From the IMG/VR virus record IMGVR_UViG_3300027839_000918, positions 1 through 48,476 of that record: 48,476 bases of DNA, one strand, 5' to 3'. Source of the stretch: a virus. Under the pieces are notes generated by a model, which had not been told where the DNA came from, did no database searches, and saw only the letters and a program-made list of their open reading frames with translations. The stretch's first letter is position 1; each line of letters opens with the position of its first letter. Of the stretch, positions 1 through 8,349 are shown piece by piece. The translations under genes were made by a program, and so were the position numbers.

Positions 1-1
1 A

Positions 2-2875
2 TCAAAAGCAGAAAAATACCCTGAAATTGTTGGTAAGATAGTTGGTAAGAACGGCAAGACTTATGAAGTCAGAGCATCGGGCAAACGAATAGGCTACTCC
101 AAAGTAGATGCTAGTGGTGAGCTAGTGCGCGGTCGAGACGGAATTGCCTTGAAAATGACACCCGAAGAAATTAAAAGAAAAGGGTTAGCTGAGTTTGATA
201 AAAGCAGAGTTGTTTTTGACGGCGACACTCCAGTTGCATTAGTCTCCGACGAATCCGGCACTGTTGGTTTATGGGTAACAAAGCCGAATCAAAGACAAGG
301 CATCGGGTCTGAATTGTTAGCGCGATTTATGAAAGAAAATCCCAACATGACGTTAGGGAAAATGACACAGGCAGGCGAGAACACCAGTCGTGCTACCTAT
401 CGCAAGCTGTTGACGAGAAACGCTGGCCGTAACCGATATGTGGCGGGTGCAAAGCAAGCCGATAATGTTGCGTCTACTGCCGATGACGCCGCCGCTGCAA
501 AAGTAACAGGAGGGATGACCGAAGATGAATTTATGAAGAAGCATAAAACGGGAGATATTCCATTCGATGCTTACGCCGACACCGAACGGGGAGGCGGGCT
601 TGATCATTTAGTAGGACCAGAGGTAGAGCCACTAACAGAACTACCCGATAATCTTGACGTAACGTATGGTGGAAAACTAGGTCCAAACAAAAAGAAGTAT
701 TACGTTTTTGATGAAACCGGCGTGCGGAAATATGGACGACATGATACCTACGAAGCAGCTAAGGCAGAGGCGTTAGAAAACATTAACATTGAGCGCGGTG
801 TTGGAGGAAAATATCCCGATAAGGTTGGTGAGATAGTTGGTAAGAACGGCAAGACTTATGAAGTCAGAGCATCGGGCGAACGAATAGGTTACAACAAAGG
901 GGATGCTAGTACCGGTGAGCTAATGCGCGATGCCAAGGGTAATCCCATATCAATGACACCCGATGAAATTAAAAAAGCAGGGGTACCTGAGTTTGACCAA
1001 AGCAGAGTTGTTTTTGACGGCGACACTCCAATTGCATTAGTCTCCAACGAATTTGGGTCTGTTGGTTTATGGGTAACAAAGCCGAATCAAAGACAAGGCA
1101 TCGGGTCTGAATTGTTAGCGCGATTTATGAAAGAAAATCCCCACATGAAGTTGGGGAAAATGACACCGGCAGGCGAGAAAGTGAGTCGTGCTGCATATCG
1201 CAAGCTAGCCAAGGGTCAGACCATACTTGCCGAAGTACCTATCGAAAAGATAAATGTAGCTAAGTTGAAAATGTCAAATGATGTTTACGATTTAACGCCC
1301 GGTGATATGGACCCACGGTTATTACACCCAACGCGGCACTCAGGTACAATATCAGCTACGGATTCGGTTGGTAATGCGGTCGGCGCGGTAGACTATCGAA
1401 TAGTGGGTGACGAAGTACACATAAAATACATTGGTGTAAATCCACAATATCGGAGGCAGGGCGTAGGCACGAAACTAATAGAAACGGTAGAATCAAACTT
1501 TGAAGGTAAAACGATTGTTCGCGGCATAACTACTCCCGAAGGTAGCGAATTTCTTGAAGCATACGACAACGCTGTAGAATTGCGTGCGGCTGGACTTGCA
1601 GCACAAAATGATCTTGTAGCCGCAAATAAGGCGGCAGCGCAGGCTACCCGGCAATTGGATAATGTATCTGAAAAAGCTGCTTTAGCTATGGCAAGAGTTG
1701 ATGATAGCGTGGAAACTAAACGATTGAATGGTATCATTAAAAGAGAAGGTATCTACATCGACGATAACACACGAAAAATAAACACAATTGAAAGTAACCA
1801 GAAATCTTTAATGGAGAGAAAAGCTACGGAAATAAATCGTAGAGGTAAGCCACTAAAAACAACTCTTGCAGAGGAAAAAAGGCTTACACGAAATATAGAT
1901 TCTGTACAAAAAGAAATTGAGGCGTCTAAACGTCGCGCACTTAAAGCTAAAAAAGATTTACAGCGCAGGGAATTACATAAGCAACTTCAACTTAAAAAGG
2001 CGCACGAGAAACGGGAGCGTTTGCAAGTTATAAAGAATAGAAGGAAAGTTCAAGATGACAAAATAGTTAAGGCTAAAATACTACGTGAACAAAAGGCGAA
2101 GGATAGGGCGTTAGAAGTTAAACAGTTGGATGAAAAAGTAGTTGTAGCTACCGATAAAAAGAAATTAGATTTAGATACCGCACATACAAAAGCAGAGGCC
2201 GCTAAGGTAGATGATGCAAAACTTGCGCAGACACAAAAAGAAAAACAAGAGGCCCTAGTAAAAGATTTAAAGGCAAAAGCAGACAAACAAGCTGCCGAAC
2301 AAAAAAAGGCACAAGAAGAACATAAACAAAATGAAGAAGATAAGGCTAAAAAAGAAGAATCATTACGATTGGCTAAGATAAAGAAACAGGCCCTTGAGGA
2401 AGAACAAGCCAAGGCGGAGGTGGCCGAAAAAGCACGCATTCAAGCGGAGCAAGATAGCCTTGCCGCAGCACTTAAAAAAATGGAGCAAGATGTACTAGAT
2501 GCAATTGAGGCAGCCACTAATTCAAACCTACGCTTACAAGCACTGGCTTTACAAGCGCGGCAGGAGGCGGCTAAACTCAAAGCGGAAAAAGCATGGTTTA
2601 AATACAAGCAGGCTGCTGAAAGTGCATCGTCTGCAAGTTCACTATCGGATGCCGCAGACGATGAACTTGATTTAACGGAAGAAGCGCTAGAATATCTTAT
2701 AGATGATTTACACGTAGACGTAGTTGCTATGCGAAGACATGCGGCTTCACTGAAACTAGCAGCTATGCGTAAGGCCGACGAATTAGTAGAGGCACAGCTA
2801 GAATATCGAGAAGCCTATTCTATGTTTGAAAAAATGAGTAAATTACGAGAAGTTGAAGAAATGGGGGCGCTATAA
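2..2875 (+). CDS. Virion-associated protein with GNAT-like repeats and long coiled coil (5' end missing)
   Basis: The reading frame is open from base 2, so the gene begins left of the window. Three GNAT N-acetyltransferase-like motif A segments are visible: QRQGIG at about 286-309 and again at 1081-1105, and YRRQGVG at about 1447-1468, each preceded by a V-x-K/N-P strand. The first two belong to a direct repeat about 795 nt apart. From about 1580 to the stop the protein is Lys/Glu/Ala-rich and strongly predicted to be coiled coil. Its place just upstream of the prohead protease and capsid genes suggests a head-associated or ejected virion protein, like the proteins that follow portal genes in many phages. 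Acetyltransferase activity is inferred from the motif only; the substrate is unknown. No MuF motif is seen in the visible part. Confidence 0.7.
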   Translation, partial: SKAEKYPEIVGKIVGKNGKTYEVRASGKRIGYSKVDASGELVRGRDGIALKMTPEEIKRKGLAEFDKSRVVFDGDTPVALVSDESGTVGLWVTKPNQRQGIGSELLARFMKENPNMTLGKMTQAGENTSRATYRKLLTRNAGRNRYVAGAKQADNVASTADDAAAAKVTGGMTEDEFMKKHKTGDIPFDAYADTERGGGLDHLVGPEVEPLTELPDNLDVTYGGKLGPNKKKYYVFDETGVRKYGRHDTYEAAKAEALENINIERGVGGKYPDKVGEIVGKNGKTYEVRASGERIGYNKGDASTGELMRDAKGNPISMTPDEIKKAGVPEFDQSRVVFDGDTPIALVSNEFGSVGLWVTKPNQRQGIGSELLARFMKENPHMKLGKMTPAGEKVSRAAYRKLAKGQTILAEVPIEKINVAKLKMSNDVYDLTPGDMDPRLLHPTRHSGTISATDSVGNAVGAVDYRIVGDEVHIKYIGVNPQYRRQGVGTKLIETVESNFEGKTIVRGITTPEGSEFLEAYDNAVELRAAGLAAQNDLVAANKAAAQATRQLDNVSEKAALAMARVDDSVETKRLNGIIKREGIYIDDNTRKINTIESNQKSLMERKATEINRRGKPLKTTLAEEKRLTRNIDSVQKEIEASKRRALKAKKDLQRRELHKQLQLKKAHEKRERLQVIKNRRKVQDDKIVKAKILREQKAKDRALEVKQLDEKVVVATDKKKLDLDTAHTKAEAAKVDDAKLAQTQKEKQEALVKDLKAKADKQAAEQKKAQEEHKQNEEDKAKKEESLRLAKIKKQALEEEQAKAEVAEKARIQAEQDSLAAALKKMEQDVLDAIEAATNSNLRLQALALQARQEAAKLKAEKAWFKYKQAAESASSASSLSDAADDELDLTEEALEYLIDDLHVDVVAMRRHAASLKLAAMRKADELVEAQLEYREAYSMFEKMSKLREVEEMGAL
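37..408 (+). repeat. Direct repeat copy 1 (GNAT-like unit)
   Basis: Nearly identical in long blocks to 832-1206, for example around 203-245 against 1002-1045. The offset is 795 nt, becoming 798 nt after a one-codon insertion in copy 2. The similarity runs left to the window edge (KYPEIVGKIVG against KYPDKVGEIVG), so the unit probably starts before the window. Confidence 0.9.
832..1206 (+). repeat. Direct repeat copy 2 (GNAT-like unit)
   Basis: Second copy of the unit at 37-408, in frame within the same gene. It encodes a conserved VVFDGDTP segment and the QRQGIGSELLARFMKENP block typical of a GNAT cofactor-binding loop. The third GNAT-like segment at about 1350-1570 is diverged and not part of the nucleotide-level repeat. 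Confidence 0.9.
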
Positions 2876-2876
2876 A

Positions 2877-3092
2877 ATGGATAAGAAGGAAAAAAAAGAA
2901 GGTCAAAAAAAGTATTGGCAATATTTAACAGCGCAATATGAAAAAAGGCAGGGTCAAGATTTGGAAACTCCTTTATTCGCTGCATTAGAGGTAGCTACTC
3001 AACAACTTAAAAAACAAAGAATAGCTGATTTGGGGGAGCGCCCTAAACCTTTACCTAAAAGAAAAACTAAGCGGAAGAAAAAGAAGAAATAA
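2877..3092 (+). CDS. Small basic hypothetical protein
   Basis: 71 residues, starting at the ATG one base after the stop of the preceding gene, with a G-rich stretch just upstream. A TTG further upstream in the same frame would overlap the previous gene and is not needed. The product is very Lys-rich and ends in a run of Lys and Arg, which suggests binding to nucleic acid or to an acidic partner such as the acidic scaffold encoded downstream. I do not recognise a family. Its position in the head module suggests a structural or assembly role. Confidence 0.6.
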   Translation: MDKKEKKEGQKKYWQYLTAQYEKRQGQDLETPLFAALEVATQQLKKQRIADLGERPKPLPKRKTKRKKKKK

Positions 3093-3093
3093 T

Positions 3094-3276
3094 ATGGCTA
3101 CTAAATTAACCGTGGAAGAAATGAAACTTATCTTGACTGAACTTGTAAACAAAAAACCTTTGAGTATCAAAACTCCCGAAGGCCGTGCCCTCAGAAAAGA
3201 ATTTGAACGTGATTTGGAGGATGCCCGAAAAAAGGGGCACGTGTTAGATTTTCCACACGATGGGATGGATAAGTAA
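3094..3276 (+). CDS. Small hypothetical protein, paralog of the next gene
   Basis: 60 residues, ATG directly after the stop of the preceding gene. The pattern T-V-E-E-M-x-x-I-L-x-E ... L-S-I-K-T-P-E ... E-x-x-x-D-L-E-D-A-R matches the product of 3279-3446 along its whole length, so the two are tandem duplicates. Family and function are unknown; probably helical, with a charged C-terminal half. Confidence 0.6.
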   Translation: MATKLTVEEMKLILTELVNKKPLSIKTPEGRALRKEFERDLEDARKKGHVLDFPHDGMDK

Positions 3277-3278
3277 TC

Positions 3279-3446
3279 ATGTTATCGCCTGAAGAACTCG
3301 AGAAAATTTTTATCGAGGCAATGACTAATCAGCCACCTTCGATTACGACTAAGGAGGCGCTATCACAACGTGCCCGGTTTGCATCTGAAATAAAGGAGGC
3401 ACGGGAGCAGAATATAAGGCTAGAAATCCCCTTTGAATGGCCTTAA
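3279..3446 (+). CDS. Small hypothetical protein (55 residues), paralog of the preceding gene
   Basis: ATG at 3279 and TAA at 3444, read directly from the sequence. The product begins MLSPEELEKIFIEAM and ends RLEIPFEWP. It aligns with the 60-residue neighbour: SPEELEKI with TVEEMKLI, PPSITTKEA with PLSIKTPEG, and EIKEAREQN with DLEDARKKG. The conserved pattern and tight spacing make it a real gene despite its length. Function unknown. Confidence 0.6.
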   Translation: MLSPEELEKIFIEAMTNQPPSITTKEALSQRARFASEIKEAREQNIRLEIPFEWP

Positions 3447-3449
3447 TGT

Positions 3450-3465
3450 GTGCAGACGTAGGCAC
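3450..3465. promoter_or_regulatory. 16-bp palindrome GTGC-N2-ACGT-N2-GCAC, site 1
   Basis: Sequence GTGCAGACGTAGGCAC, an imperfect dyad, lying in the gap between the small paralog genes and the prohead protease. It is one of five copies of the same motif, all intergenic. It probably binds a dimeric regulator; the protein is unknown. Confidence 0.65.
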
Positions 3466-3479
3466 CTAAGAATCTGCGG

Positions 3480-3508
3480 TTGCGTGTTTTCTCCTTTTTC
3501 GGTAGACT
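3480..3508 (+). promoter_or_regulatory. Possible weak sigma70-type promoter before the protease gene
   Basis: TTGCGT at 3480-3485, a 17-bp spacer, then TAGACT at 3503-3508. The match to consensus is modest. It starts 15 bp after the palindrome at 3450-3465, so a protein bound there would sit just upstream of the -35. Confidence 0.3.
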
Positions 3509-3544
3509 TTATCGCGAAATTTCAATTCCTTGGAGAGACTACAA

Positions 3545-5098
3545 ATGCCAAGACCGGGAAGGGAACTTTTACACTTAACCGCCCCAGTTGCGCTTTCATC
3601 GGATGATGACTCAACCAATAAGGCAGTCGTCAAAGGATTCGCATCTGTAGAGAAAAGTGAATCAGACAGAAGCGGTGATGTAGTACCGCCAGATGAGTTT
3701 GACATCGAGAAATTTATGGTGTCGCCAACTTTGTTGGTTAATCATAAGTTTTGGTTGGATGATTCCGGTAACGGTATTGCAGCAGGCCGCCCTACGCAAA
3801 TGCACGCGGTTAAAATTGCAGATATCAAAAGCGACAATGAATGGGGAGTTGTTGACTTAAAAACAAAATCACAAGTCAATACATTTCCCAAGGCTCAAAT
3901 CCCCAGCTTAAAACCGGGGGATCGTGGGTTATTCGTTGTCGCCGATGTTACTGTAGACGAAGTAGCAAAAATGGTCCGTAATGGAGAATTAGCTACTTTT
4001 TCTTGGCGCGGTTTGGTGACAGTTGCATATCGTGTAAATGATGTGGGACGAACCGAGCGTGTCTTGACTGACATTGATTTGTATGAGGTGAGTTTAACAC
4101 ACATACCAGATCAAACTTCTGCCCAAGCAGTCGTTGTTAAATCAGCCGATGGAGTAGGGCGCAAGCACCCCTTAAATGTGTATTGCGTAAGACTAGAAAA
4201 AAGTAAGTATGAAAGCGAAGATATAGCACTCGCATACCTTCGCACCCACGATTTACAAACCGACTCTGTAAAAGATGAAAACGGTTCATTTTACGGTTTT
4301 CAGCGCGAGCAATCCGACTTTGACGCCAACCGACTTGTAACGGTGAAAATGGCCGATGGGATACACGTGATTGCGGGACCGCTGAAGCAAGACATCGACC
4401 CTTTTTCTTGGGCGACACGTTCTTTAGGTACCGATGAAACAGAAAAACTCGCTACCTTAAACCCACCAGACAGTAACACAAAGGATACTGATATTATGTC
4501 CGACGATACACAAAAAGAAGATATTGCAAAAGAAGCGGAGGCCCTTGATTCCTTTGGCGATTCTCTCGCAGAGAAAACCGCACAAGGTGTAGCCACCGCC
4601 TTAGCTCCTGTATTTGAATCCTTAACCGAATCCCTAACGGCAATGGGTACGAGTATGACTTCTCTTGTAGAGAAGGCTGTTAATCCATTCCCGCCAAAAG
4701 AGGATGAGGATGAGGAAGAAGACGAAGACGAAAAGCCGGTAGCCAAAAAAGCTAAAAAGAAAGCGGCTGCCGTTGAGGATGAGGATGAGGAAGATGAGGA
4801 AAAAGCCCCTGTTAAAAAACAGGCAAAAAACGGAAAAGAAGAAACGGAAAAGGAAAAACAGGAAGTTGGAAAATCTGCCAACTTCGACGAAGTTATGGGA
4901 GTTCTTAACGCTTTGGCCAACAACTTGAAATCTACACAAGATCAAGTTGTTGATATTGCTAAAACTGCGGATGGTTTGTCCAAGGCTACCCCCAATGATA
5001 TTGGGAGAGATGAAAGGTTGGCTGTAGAAAAGTCTGCCGGACACGACCCCAATTCCGTTTTTGATTCTGCCTTTCCATTCATAGGCGGAATTTCCTAG
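3545..5098 (+). CDS. Prohead protease fused to acidic scaffold
   Basis: 517 residues from the ATG at 3545, which has GGAG at 3532-3535; the in-frame TTG at 3530 lies inside that binding site and is not the start. The N-terminal about 200 residues resemble HK97/XkdF-type prohead proteases (serine, family S78): FASVEKSESDRSGDVVPP, the probable catalytic His in LVNHKF, a probable catalytic Ser in ATFSWRGL, and YEVSLTHIPDQTSA matching the usual EVSxVxxPA block. The C-terminal 200 residues are highly charged, with two tracts of alternating Glu and Asp separated by Lys/Ala-rich stretches, typical of a scaffold or delta domain. It should act in procapsid assembly and be cleaved during maturation. 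The major capsid gene follows directly. Confidence 0.8.
   Translation: MPRPGRELLHLTAPVALSSDDDSTNKAVVKGFASVEKSESDRSGDVVPPDEFDIEKFMVSPTLLVNHKFWLDDSGNGIAAGRPTQMHAVKIADIKSDNEWGVVDLKTKSQVNTFPKAQIPSLKPGDRGLFVVADVTVDEVAKMVRNGELATFSWRGLVTVAYRVNDVGRTERVLTDIDLYEVSLTHIPDQTSAQAVVVKSADGVGRKHPLNVYCVRLEKSKYESEDIALAYLRTHDLQTDSVKDENGSFYGFQREQSDFDANRLVTVKMADGIHVIAGPLKQDIDPFSWATRSLGTDETEKLATLNPPDSNTKDTDIMSDDTQKEDIAKEAEALDSFGDSLAEKTAQGVATALAPVFESLTESLTAMGTSMTSLVEKAVNPFPPKEDEDEEEDEDEKPVAKKAKKKAAAVEDEDEEDEEKAPVKKQAKNGKEETEKEKQEVGKSANFDEVMGVLNALANNLKSTQDQVVDIAKTADGLSKATPNDIGRDERLAVEKSAGHDPNSVFDSAFPFIGGIS
4496..5098 (+). CDS. Possible nested scaffold protein from an internal start
   Basis: An in-frame ATG at 4496 (MSDDTQKED) with AAAGGA at 4480-4485, about 10 nt upstream, could start a separate 200-residue product equal to the acidic C-terminal part of the protease gene. 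Lambda C/Nu3 and other phages use this arrangement to make excess scaffold. The evidence here is the start context and the clean domain boundary only. Confidence 0.4.
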   Translation: MSDDTQKEDIAKEAEALDSFGDSLAEKTAQGVATALAPVFESLTESLTAMGTSMTSLVEKAVNPFPPKEDEDEEEDEDEKPVAKKAKKKAAAVEDEDEEDEEKAPVKKQAKNGKEETEKEKQEVGKSANFDEVMGVLNALANNLKSTQDQVVDIAKTADGLSKATPNDIGRDERLAVEKSAGHDPNSVFDSAFPFIGGIS

Positions 5099-5137
5099 TC
5101 CGTTTTTTCAGGAAGTTTTTTACAAGGGATTTGATTT

Positions 5138-6142
5138 ATGTCGAATATGGAAATCAAACTTCCGCTGCGAGAACTTATGAGCAAGAGCGCGGTTGATTCG
5201 TCCTCTTTGCCCAATAGCGTTCTCAATCGGGAGCAAGCGAATCGATTTATTGACCTCGTTGTCAATGAGTCTGTACTTTTACCAAAATGCCGAACGGTAC
5301 GAACCAATCGTAACAAAGGCGAAATCAACAAACTCGATCTTGGAACGATTGTCACCGAAGGTGCGCACACCACAAGCAGCGCATCAACACGAGTCCCCAC
5401 TGAATCGGTTGTGACTTACGACTGCGAAAAATATCGTAGTGCGTTCGATCTGAAAACCGATTTCATGGAAGACAATTTGGAGCGCGCCGGAATTCGTGAC
5501 ACGCTTCTAAGTATGTTTTCAAAAAGAATTGCCATCGATACGGAGTTGGCTGCCATTGAAGGTGATGACTCTTTATCGACTGGTGACGCCCAGACTGCCG
5601 AGAATAATCTTCTTGGTGTAAATGATGGTTGGAAATCCATTCTTACTGGCCGCGTTCCGGCTGCACAGCAAATCGATTCTGCCGGCGCAGCGCCTTCTAA
5701 AGTTTTGTATTACGACATGAAGCGACAGATTCCGTCTCGTTATCGGGCAGCCAAGCCTAATTATGTTTGGGTGGTTCCATCGGGACCGTTTGACAAGTGG
5801 AAACTTGATTGGAGTGACCGCGAGACTGCTGGTGGTGATTCTGCTTTGAGTCAAGGACTGGCTCCAGGCCCTTGGGGAATTCCTATGTTGGAAGTCCCCT
5901 TGATGCCCGAAGATTTGACGTATGGCACAGCCGGTGTAGATGGTTCGCAGATTTGGCTAACGCCACTTCAAAACTTGATTTATTTTGTCCAACGTGACAT
6001 CACGATTGAGTTTGATCGTCAGCCCCGCGCCGATGTTTGGGAAGTGACTATTCATTTCCGCGTCGATTTCGAGGTTGAAAATAGTCAGCTTGCGGTTATT
6101 GCTAACAACGTGGCAATGAGCGGCAACGATTACACTGGTTAA
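5138..6142 (+). CDS. Major capsid protein (HK97 fold)
   Basis: 334 residues with AAGGG about 9 nt before the ATG. The product has the makeup of HK97-type major capsid proteins: an N-terminal arm (ANRFIDLVVNESVLLPKCRTV), an E-loop-like segment (GTIVTEGAHTTSS), a spine-helix region (LERAGIRDTLLSMFSKRIAIDTELAAIEGD), and a C-terminal P-domain strand pattern ending VTIHFRVDFEVENSQLAVIANNV. It follows the protease-scaffold gene and is followed by a strong terminator, as expected for the most abundant virion protein. Its N-terminal arm is short, consistent with a separate scaffold rather than a long fused delta domain. Confidence 0.85.
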   Translation: MSNMEIKLPLRELMSKSAVDSSSLPNSVLNREQANRFIDLVVNESVLLPKCRTVRTNRNKGEINKLDLGTIVTEGAHTTSSASTRVPTESVVTYDCEKYRSAFDLKTDFMEDNLERAGIRDTLLSMFSKRIAIDTELAAIEGDDSLSTGDAQTAENNLLGVNDGWKSILTGRVPAAQQIDSAGAAPSKVLYYDMKRQIPSRYRAAKPNYVWVVPSGPFDKWKLDWSDRETAGGDSALSQGLAPGPWGIPMLEVPLMPEDLTYGTAGVDGSQIWLTPLQNLIYFVQRDITIEFDRQPRADVWEVTIHFRVDFEVENSQLAVIANNVAMSGNDYTG

Positions 6143-6172
6143 TTTTAGCTAGTCTAAGTCCGTCAATTTTAG

Positions 6173-6214
6173 GACTAGGCGGGCGCGTTTTAACGTCCCG
6201 CCTAGTCTTTTTTT
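6173..6214 (+). terminator. Strong intrinsic terminator after the capsid gene
   Basis: An 11-bp perfect stem, GACTAGGCGGG (6173-6183) with CCCGCCTAGTC (6197-6207), followed by seven T. The next start codon is only 13 nt beyond the T run, so downstream genes depend on read-through from upstream. Confidence 0.9.
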
Positions 6215-6227
6215 GTGTGGGGGATAT

Positions 6228-7409
6228 ATGCGGGGATTCGACACGCTACCACAAACGGACGCCCCCAATTACAAACTACCGGACGATTGGACCGGTATGA
6301 AAATTTGCTTGAAGTGGACCGGGGGTGTAGGTGATGTTTTAATGGCAGTGGGAGGCGCAGCACTTGCCTTAAAAAAAAAGGATTGCCATATTACCGCTTG
6401 TGTAATGCCTCATCATGTCCCCCTAATCGAAAAATTAGAGGGCGTTGACACGGTTATTCCCGGCGTGAAACTAAATCAGATTCAAGTACGAAACTCGTTT
6501 GAAGTTATTATCGATTTTGCATTTTCAATTAACAACTCAAAAGAAATACGAAAGGGAAAATACTATGAATTATTAAGTAACCACATCGGATTGAATTTAA
6601 GTCCCGGTAGATTTAAGTCAATATTGCGGAAGGATAAATCCAAGACAGATAAAAAATCAGTACACATTCACCCATCCGCAAGTAACCCCAATAGAAGATG
6701 GGACGATGCAAAATGGAAAAATGTAGCATATAAGTTGAGGGATTGGGGATACCATGTTGTGTGGATAGGTACCAAAGATGAGTACGGTTTTTCTGACGAT
6801 AGAATAACTAAATTAAGCGACACTTCCGATGATCTAGTTTGGCAAGTAGAACAAATTGCAGATTCCGCAGATTATTTTATAGGATGTGATTCAGGGTTTG
6901 CGCACGTTTGCGGTTTGTTAGGCATCCAGGGGCTAGTTTTATTCTTTACTACGGATTCCGAAAGTGTAATTGGTATGTACCCATCGATGCGGGGATTAGA
7001 TTGTTATGCCGCGTTGGGGGCATATCCTACTAGAACTTTAAAATCGCATTGTGCGGTGGGGTCTAGGTGTTCAAATTCCATGACAGCAAACGATGTTCTA
7101 CGGAACTGCCAAATCCCTATAATAGAGGAACTAGAAATGCCTCGCGATTTAACTCCTGCAAATCAATTACAAATTGGAATATGCGGTGCTACTGCGCAGA
7201 CGGACGTTATTGCAAATTTTCTTGCTCAGAGTTGTCGAGTTGAAATTTTAGATGTTTATCCAGAATACGACGACGAGTTTGATATCTTCGTTGAAGTAAG
7301 CGACGACAAGGTAAAAATAATTACGCCCGGCGGGATCGAAGCAACTGTAAACGCAAACCATCCCGAAAATATAAAAAGAGCAATCCGAGAAATTTTAGGC
7401 CGAGGATGA
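6228..7409 (+). CDS. Glycosyltransferase, GT9/heptosyltransferase-like
   Basis: 393 residues from the ATG at 6228, with GGGGGA just upstream. The N-terminal Rossmann-like half begins MKICLKWTGGVGDVLMAVGGAALAL, the GD-containing loop of ADP-heptose:LPS heptosyltransferases. The C-terminal half has VHIHPSASNPNRRW followed by W-K-N-V-A, and CDSGFAHVCGLLGIQGLVLF, the usual donor-binding region with D-S-G-x-A-H. The last about 80 residues form an extra tail. Lying between the capsid gene and probable head decoration genes, it may modify a virion protein or a host glycan; the acceptor is unknown. It is one of four glycosyltransferases in the window. Confidence 0.8.
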   Translation: MRGFDTLPQTDAPNYKLPDDWTGMKICLKWTGGVGDVLMAVGGAALALKKKDCHITACVMPHHVPLIEKLEGVDTVIPGVKLNQIQVRNSFEVIIDFAFSINNSKEIRKGKYYELLSNHIGLNLSPGRFKSILRKDKSKTDKKSVHIHPSASNPNRRWDDAKWKNVAYKLRDWGYHVVWIGTKDEYGFSDDRITKLSDTSDDLVWQVEQIADSADYFIGCDSGFAHVCGLLGIQGLVLFFTTDSESVIGMYPSMRGLDCYAALGAYPTRTLKSHCAVGSRCSNSMTANDVLRNCQIPIIEELEMPRDLTPANQLQIGICGATAQTDVIANFLAQSCRVEILDVYPEYDDEFDIFVEVSDDKVKIITPGGIEATVNANHPENIKRAIREILGRG

Positions 7410-7415
7410 TACATC

Positions 7416-7655
7416 ATGTCAGCTAAATCGTTTCGATTATTAAACGGGGAGATGCTTGCTTTTGTGTTCACTGTTTTGGTAGTTCTTGCTTCTATTTCGG
7501 CTAGCTACGGTGTAAGCCAACACCAACTAAATAAACACGAAGCAAGGTTAGCGGCTGTTGAACACGATGTAAATAAGAATGAAAATCTTTTAATTAAAAT
7601 TGCTAATGATGTTTCGTGGATTGTTAAACAAATAAAAAAAACAAACGGAGACTAA
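7416..7655 (+). CDS. Small membrane protein with a coiled-coil tail
   Basis: 79 residues, GAGGA upstream of the ATG. One hydrophobic segment at about residues 13-34 (AFVFTVLVVLASISASYGV) is followed by a heptad-like helix (HQLNKHEARLAAVEHDVNKNENLL) and a basic C-terminus. This topology occurs in holin-like or spanin-like proteins and in XhlA-type proteins. No endolysin gene is visible nearby, so a lysis role is only a possibility; a structural membrane-associated role is also possible. Confidence 0.6.
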   Translation: MSAKSFRLLNGEMLAFVFTVLVVLASISASYGVSQHQLNKHEARLAAVEHDVNKNENLLIKIANDVSWIVKQIKKTNGD

Positions 7656-7659
7656 CAAG

Positions 7660-7956
7660 ATGGCAACCGCCGGCACATTCACAACGTCAACAGCGGCAGC
7701 GGGATTTTTTTCCGATGCTGACGGCGTAACTACGATTCGATGCGTTAATAATGATTCGTCAAATTCGATTGATATAAACGTGGAAGGGCTACACGCTGCT
7801 GGCGAGTATTACCGACTAGCCCCCAAGGGATCGGGAAACTCCCATATCGCAGAATTTACGATTGCCCCGCTTGGTATTAAATCGGCAACTGCAAAATCAA
7901 CAGCGGCGACCCCCGAACTGCTTTATGGCGTTGTCTCTATTGACCCGAGGAGCTAG
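7660..7956 (+). CDS. Small beta-rich protein, paralog 1 of 3 (possible capsid decoration)
   Basis: 98 residues rich in Ser, Thr, Ala and Gly. It shares the core V-x-G-L-H-A-x-G-E-Y-x-x-L and FTIAPLGIKSATAK with the product of 8354-8656, and a looser C-terminal pattern with that of 7960-8349. The size, beta-strand character and location between the capsid and connector genes suit a head decoration or cement protein. No named family recognised. Confidence 0.6.
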   Translation: MATAGTFTTSTAAAGFFSDADGVTTIRCVNNDSSNSIDINVEGLHAAGEYYRLAPKGSGNSHIAEFTIAPLGIKSATAKSTAATPELLYGVVSIDPRS

Positions 7957-7959
7957 ACA

Positions 7960-8349
7960 ATGGCAATAGTTGGAGCGTATGGAGGAACCGCCGGTCAAAT
8001 TAGTTTTGATTCGGGGGATGGTAATGTAAAAATTATGTCGATTCCCGATGGCGCAACTTCCGTGACCGTTAAGAACACATCTAACGCTGCGCAGTTTGGA
8101 TTTGTTTGGATTCCCGGCATTCATCGCGTTGAAGATGGGCAGACTGGGATAGCATACGCACAGTGGGCCTATTTGTTTGCACCGGTTATTGGCGTGACTA
8201 CCGATAACACCTTTACGCTTCGTCCGAACGGAATAAAAGAAGTGTGGGCTAGGACTTCGGCTGGCGGGGGCTACCCTTGCACGCTTTCGTTTGGAGTAAC
8301 CGAAAAAGCAATCACAACTAACTACACAACTCGCAGAGATTGCAGGTAA
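7960..8349 (+). CDS. Small beta-rich protein, paralog 2 of 3
   Basis: 129 residues, starting 3 nt after the preceding stop, with a GAGGAG binding site inside the previous coding end. It shares with its neighbours the S-V-T-V-K-N-T-S strand and the C-terminal block TFTLRPNGIKEVWART, equivalent to FTIRPRGIKKITAK in paralog 3. It is longer in the middle (VWIPGIHRVEDGQTG). Probably a virion surface protein; the function is inferred from context alone. Confidence 0.6.
   Translation: MAIVGAYGGTAGQISFDSGDGNVKIMSIPDGATSVTVKNTSNAAQFGFVWIPGIHRVEDGQTGIAYAQWAYLFAPVIGVTTDNTFTLRPNGIKEVWARTSAGGGYPCTLSFGVTEKAITTNYTTRRDCR

Noticed and set aside
4300-4923. Long minus-strand frame rich in Ser
   Set aside because: It is the reverse of the Glu/Asp codon repeats in the scaffold region (TCC/TCA/TCT runs) and has no binding site or partner genes.
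5359-5366. GTGCGCAC inside the capsid gene as a sixth palindrome site
   Set aside because: It lacks the N2-ACGT-N2 centre and lies within coding sequence.
7416-7655. Firm holin call
   Set aside because: One membrane segment and a coiled coil are not enough, and no endolysin gene lies near.
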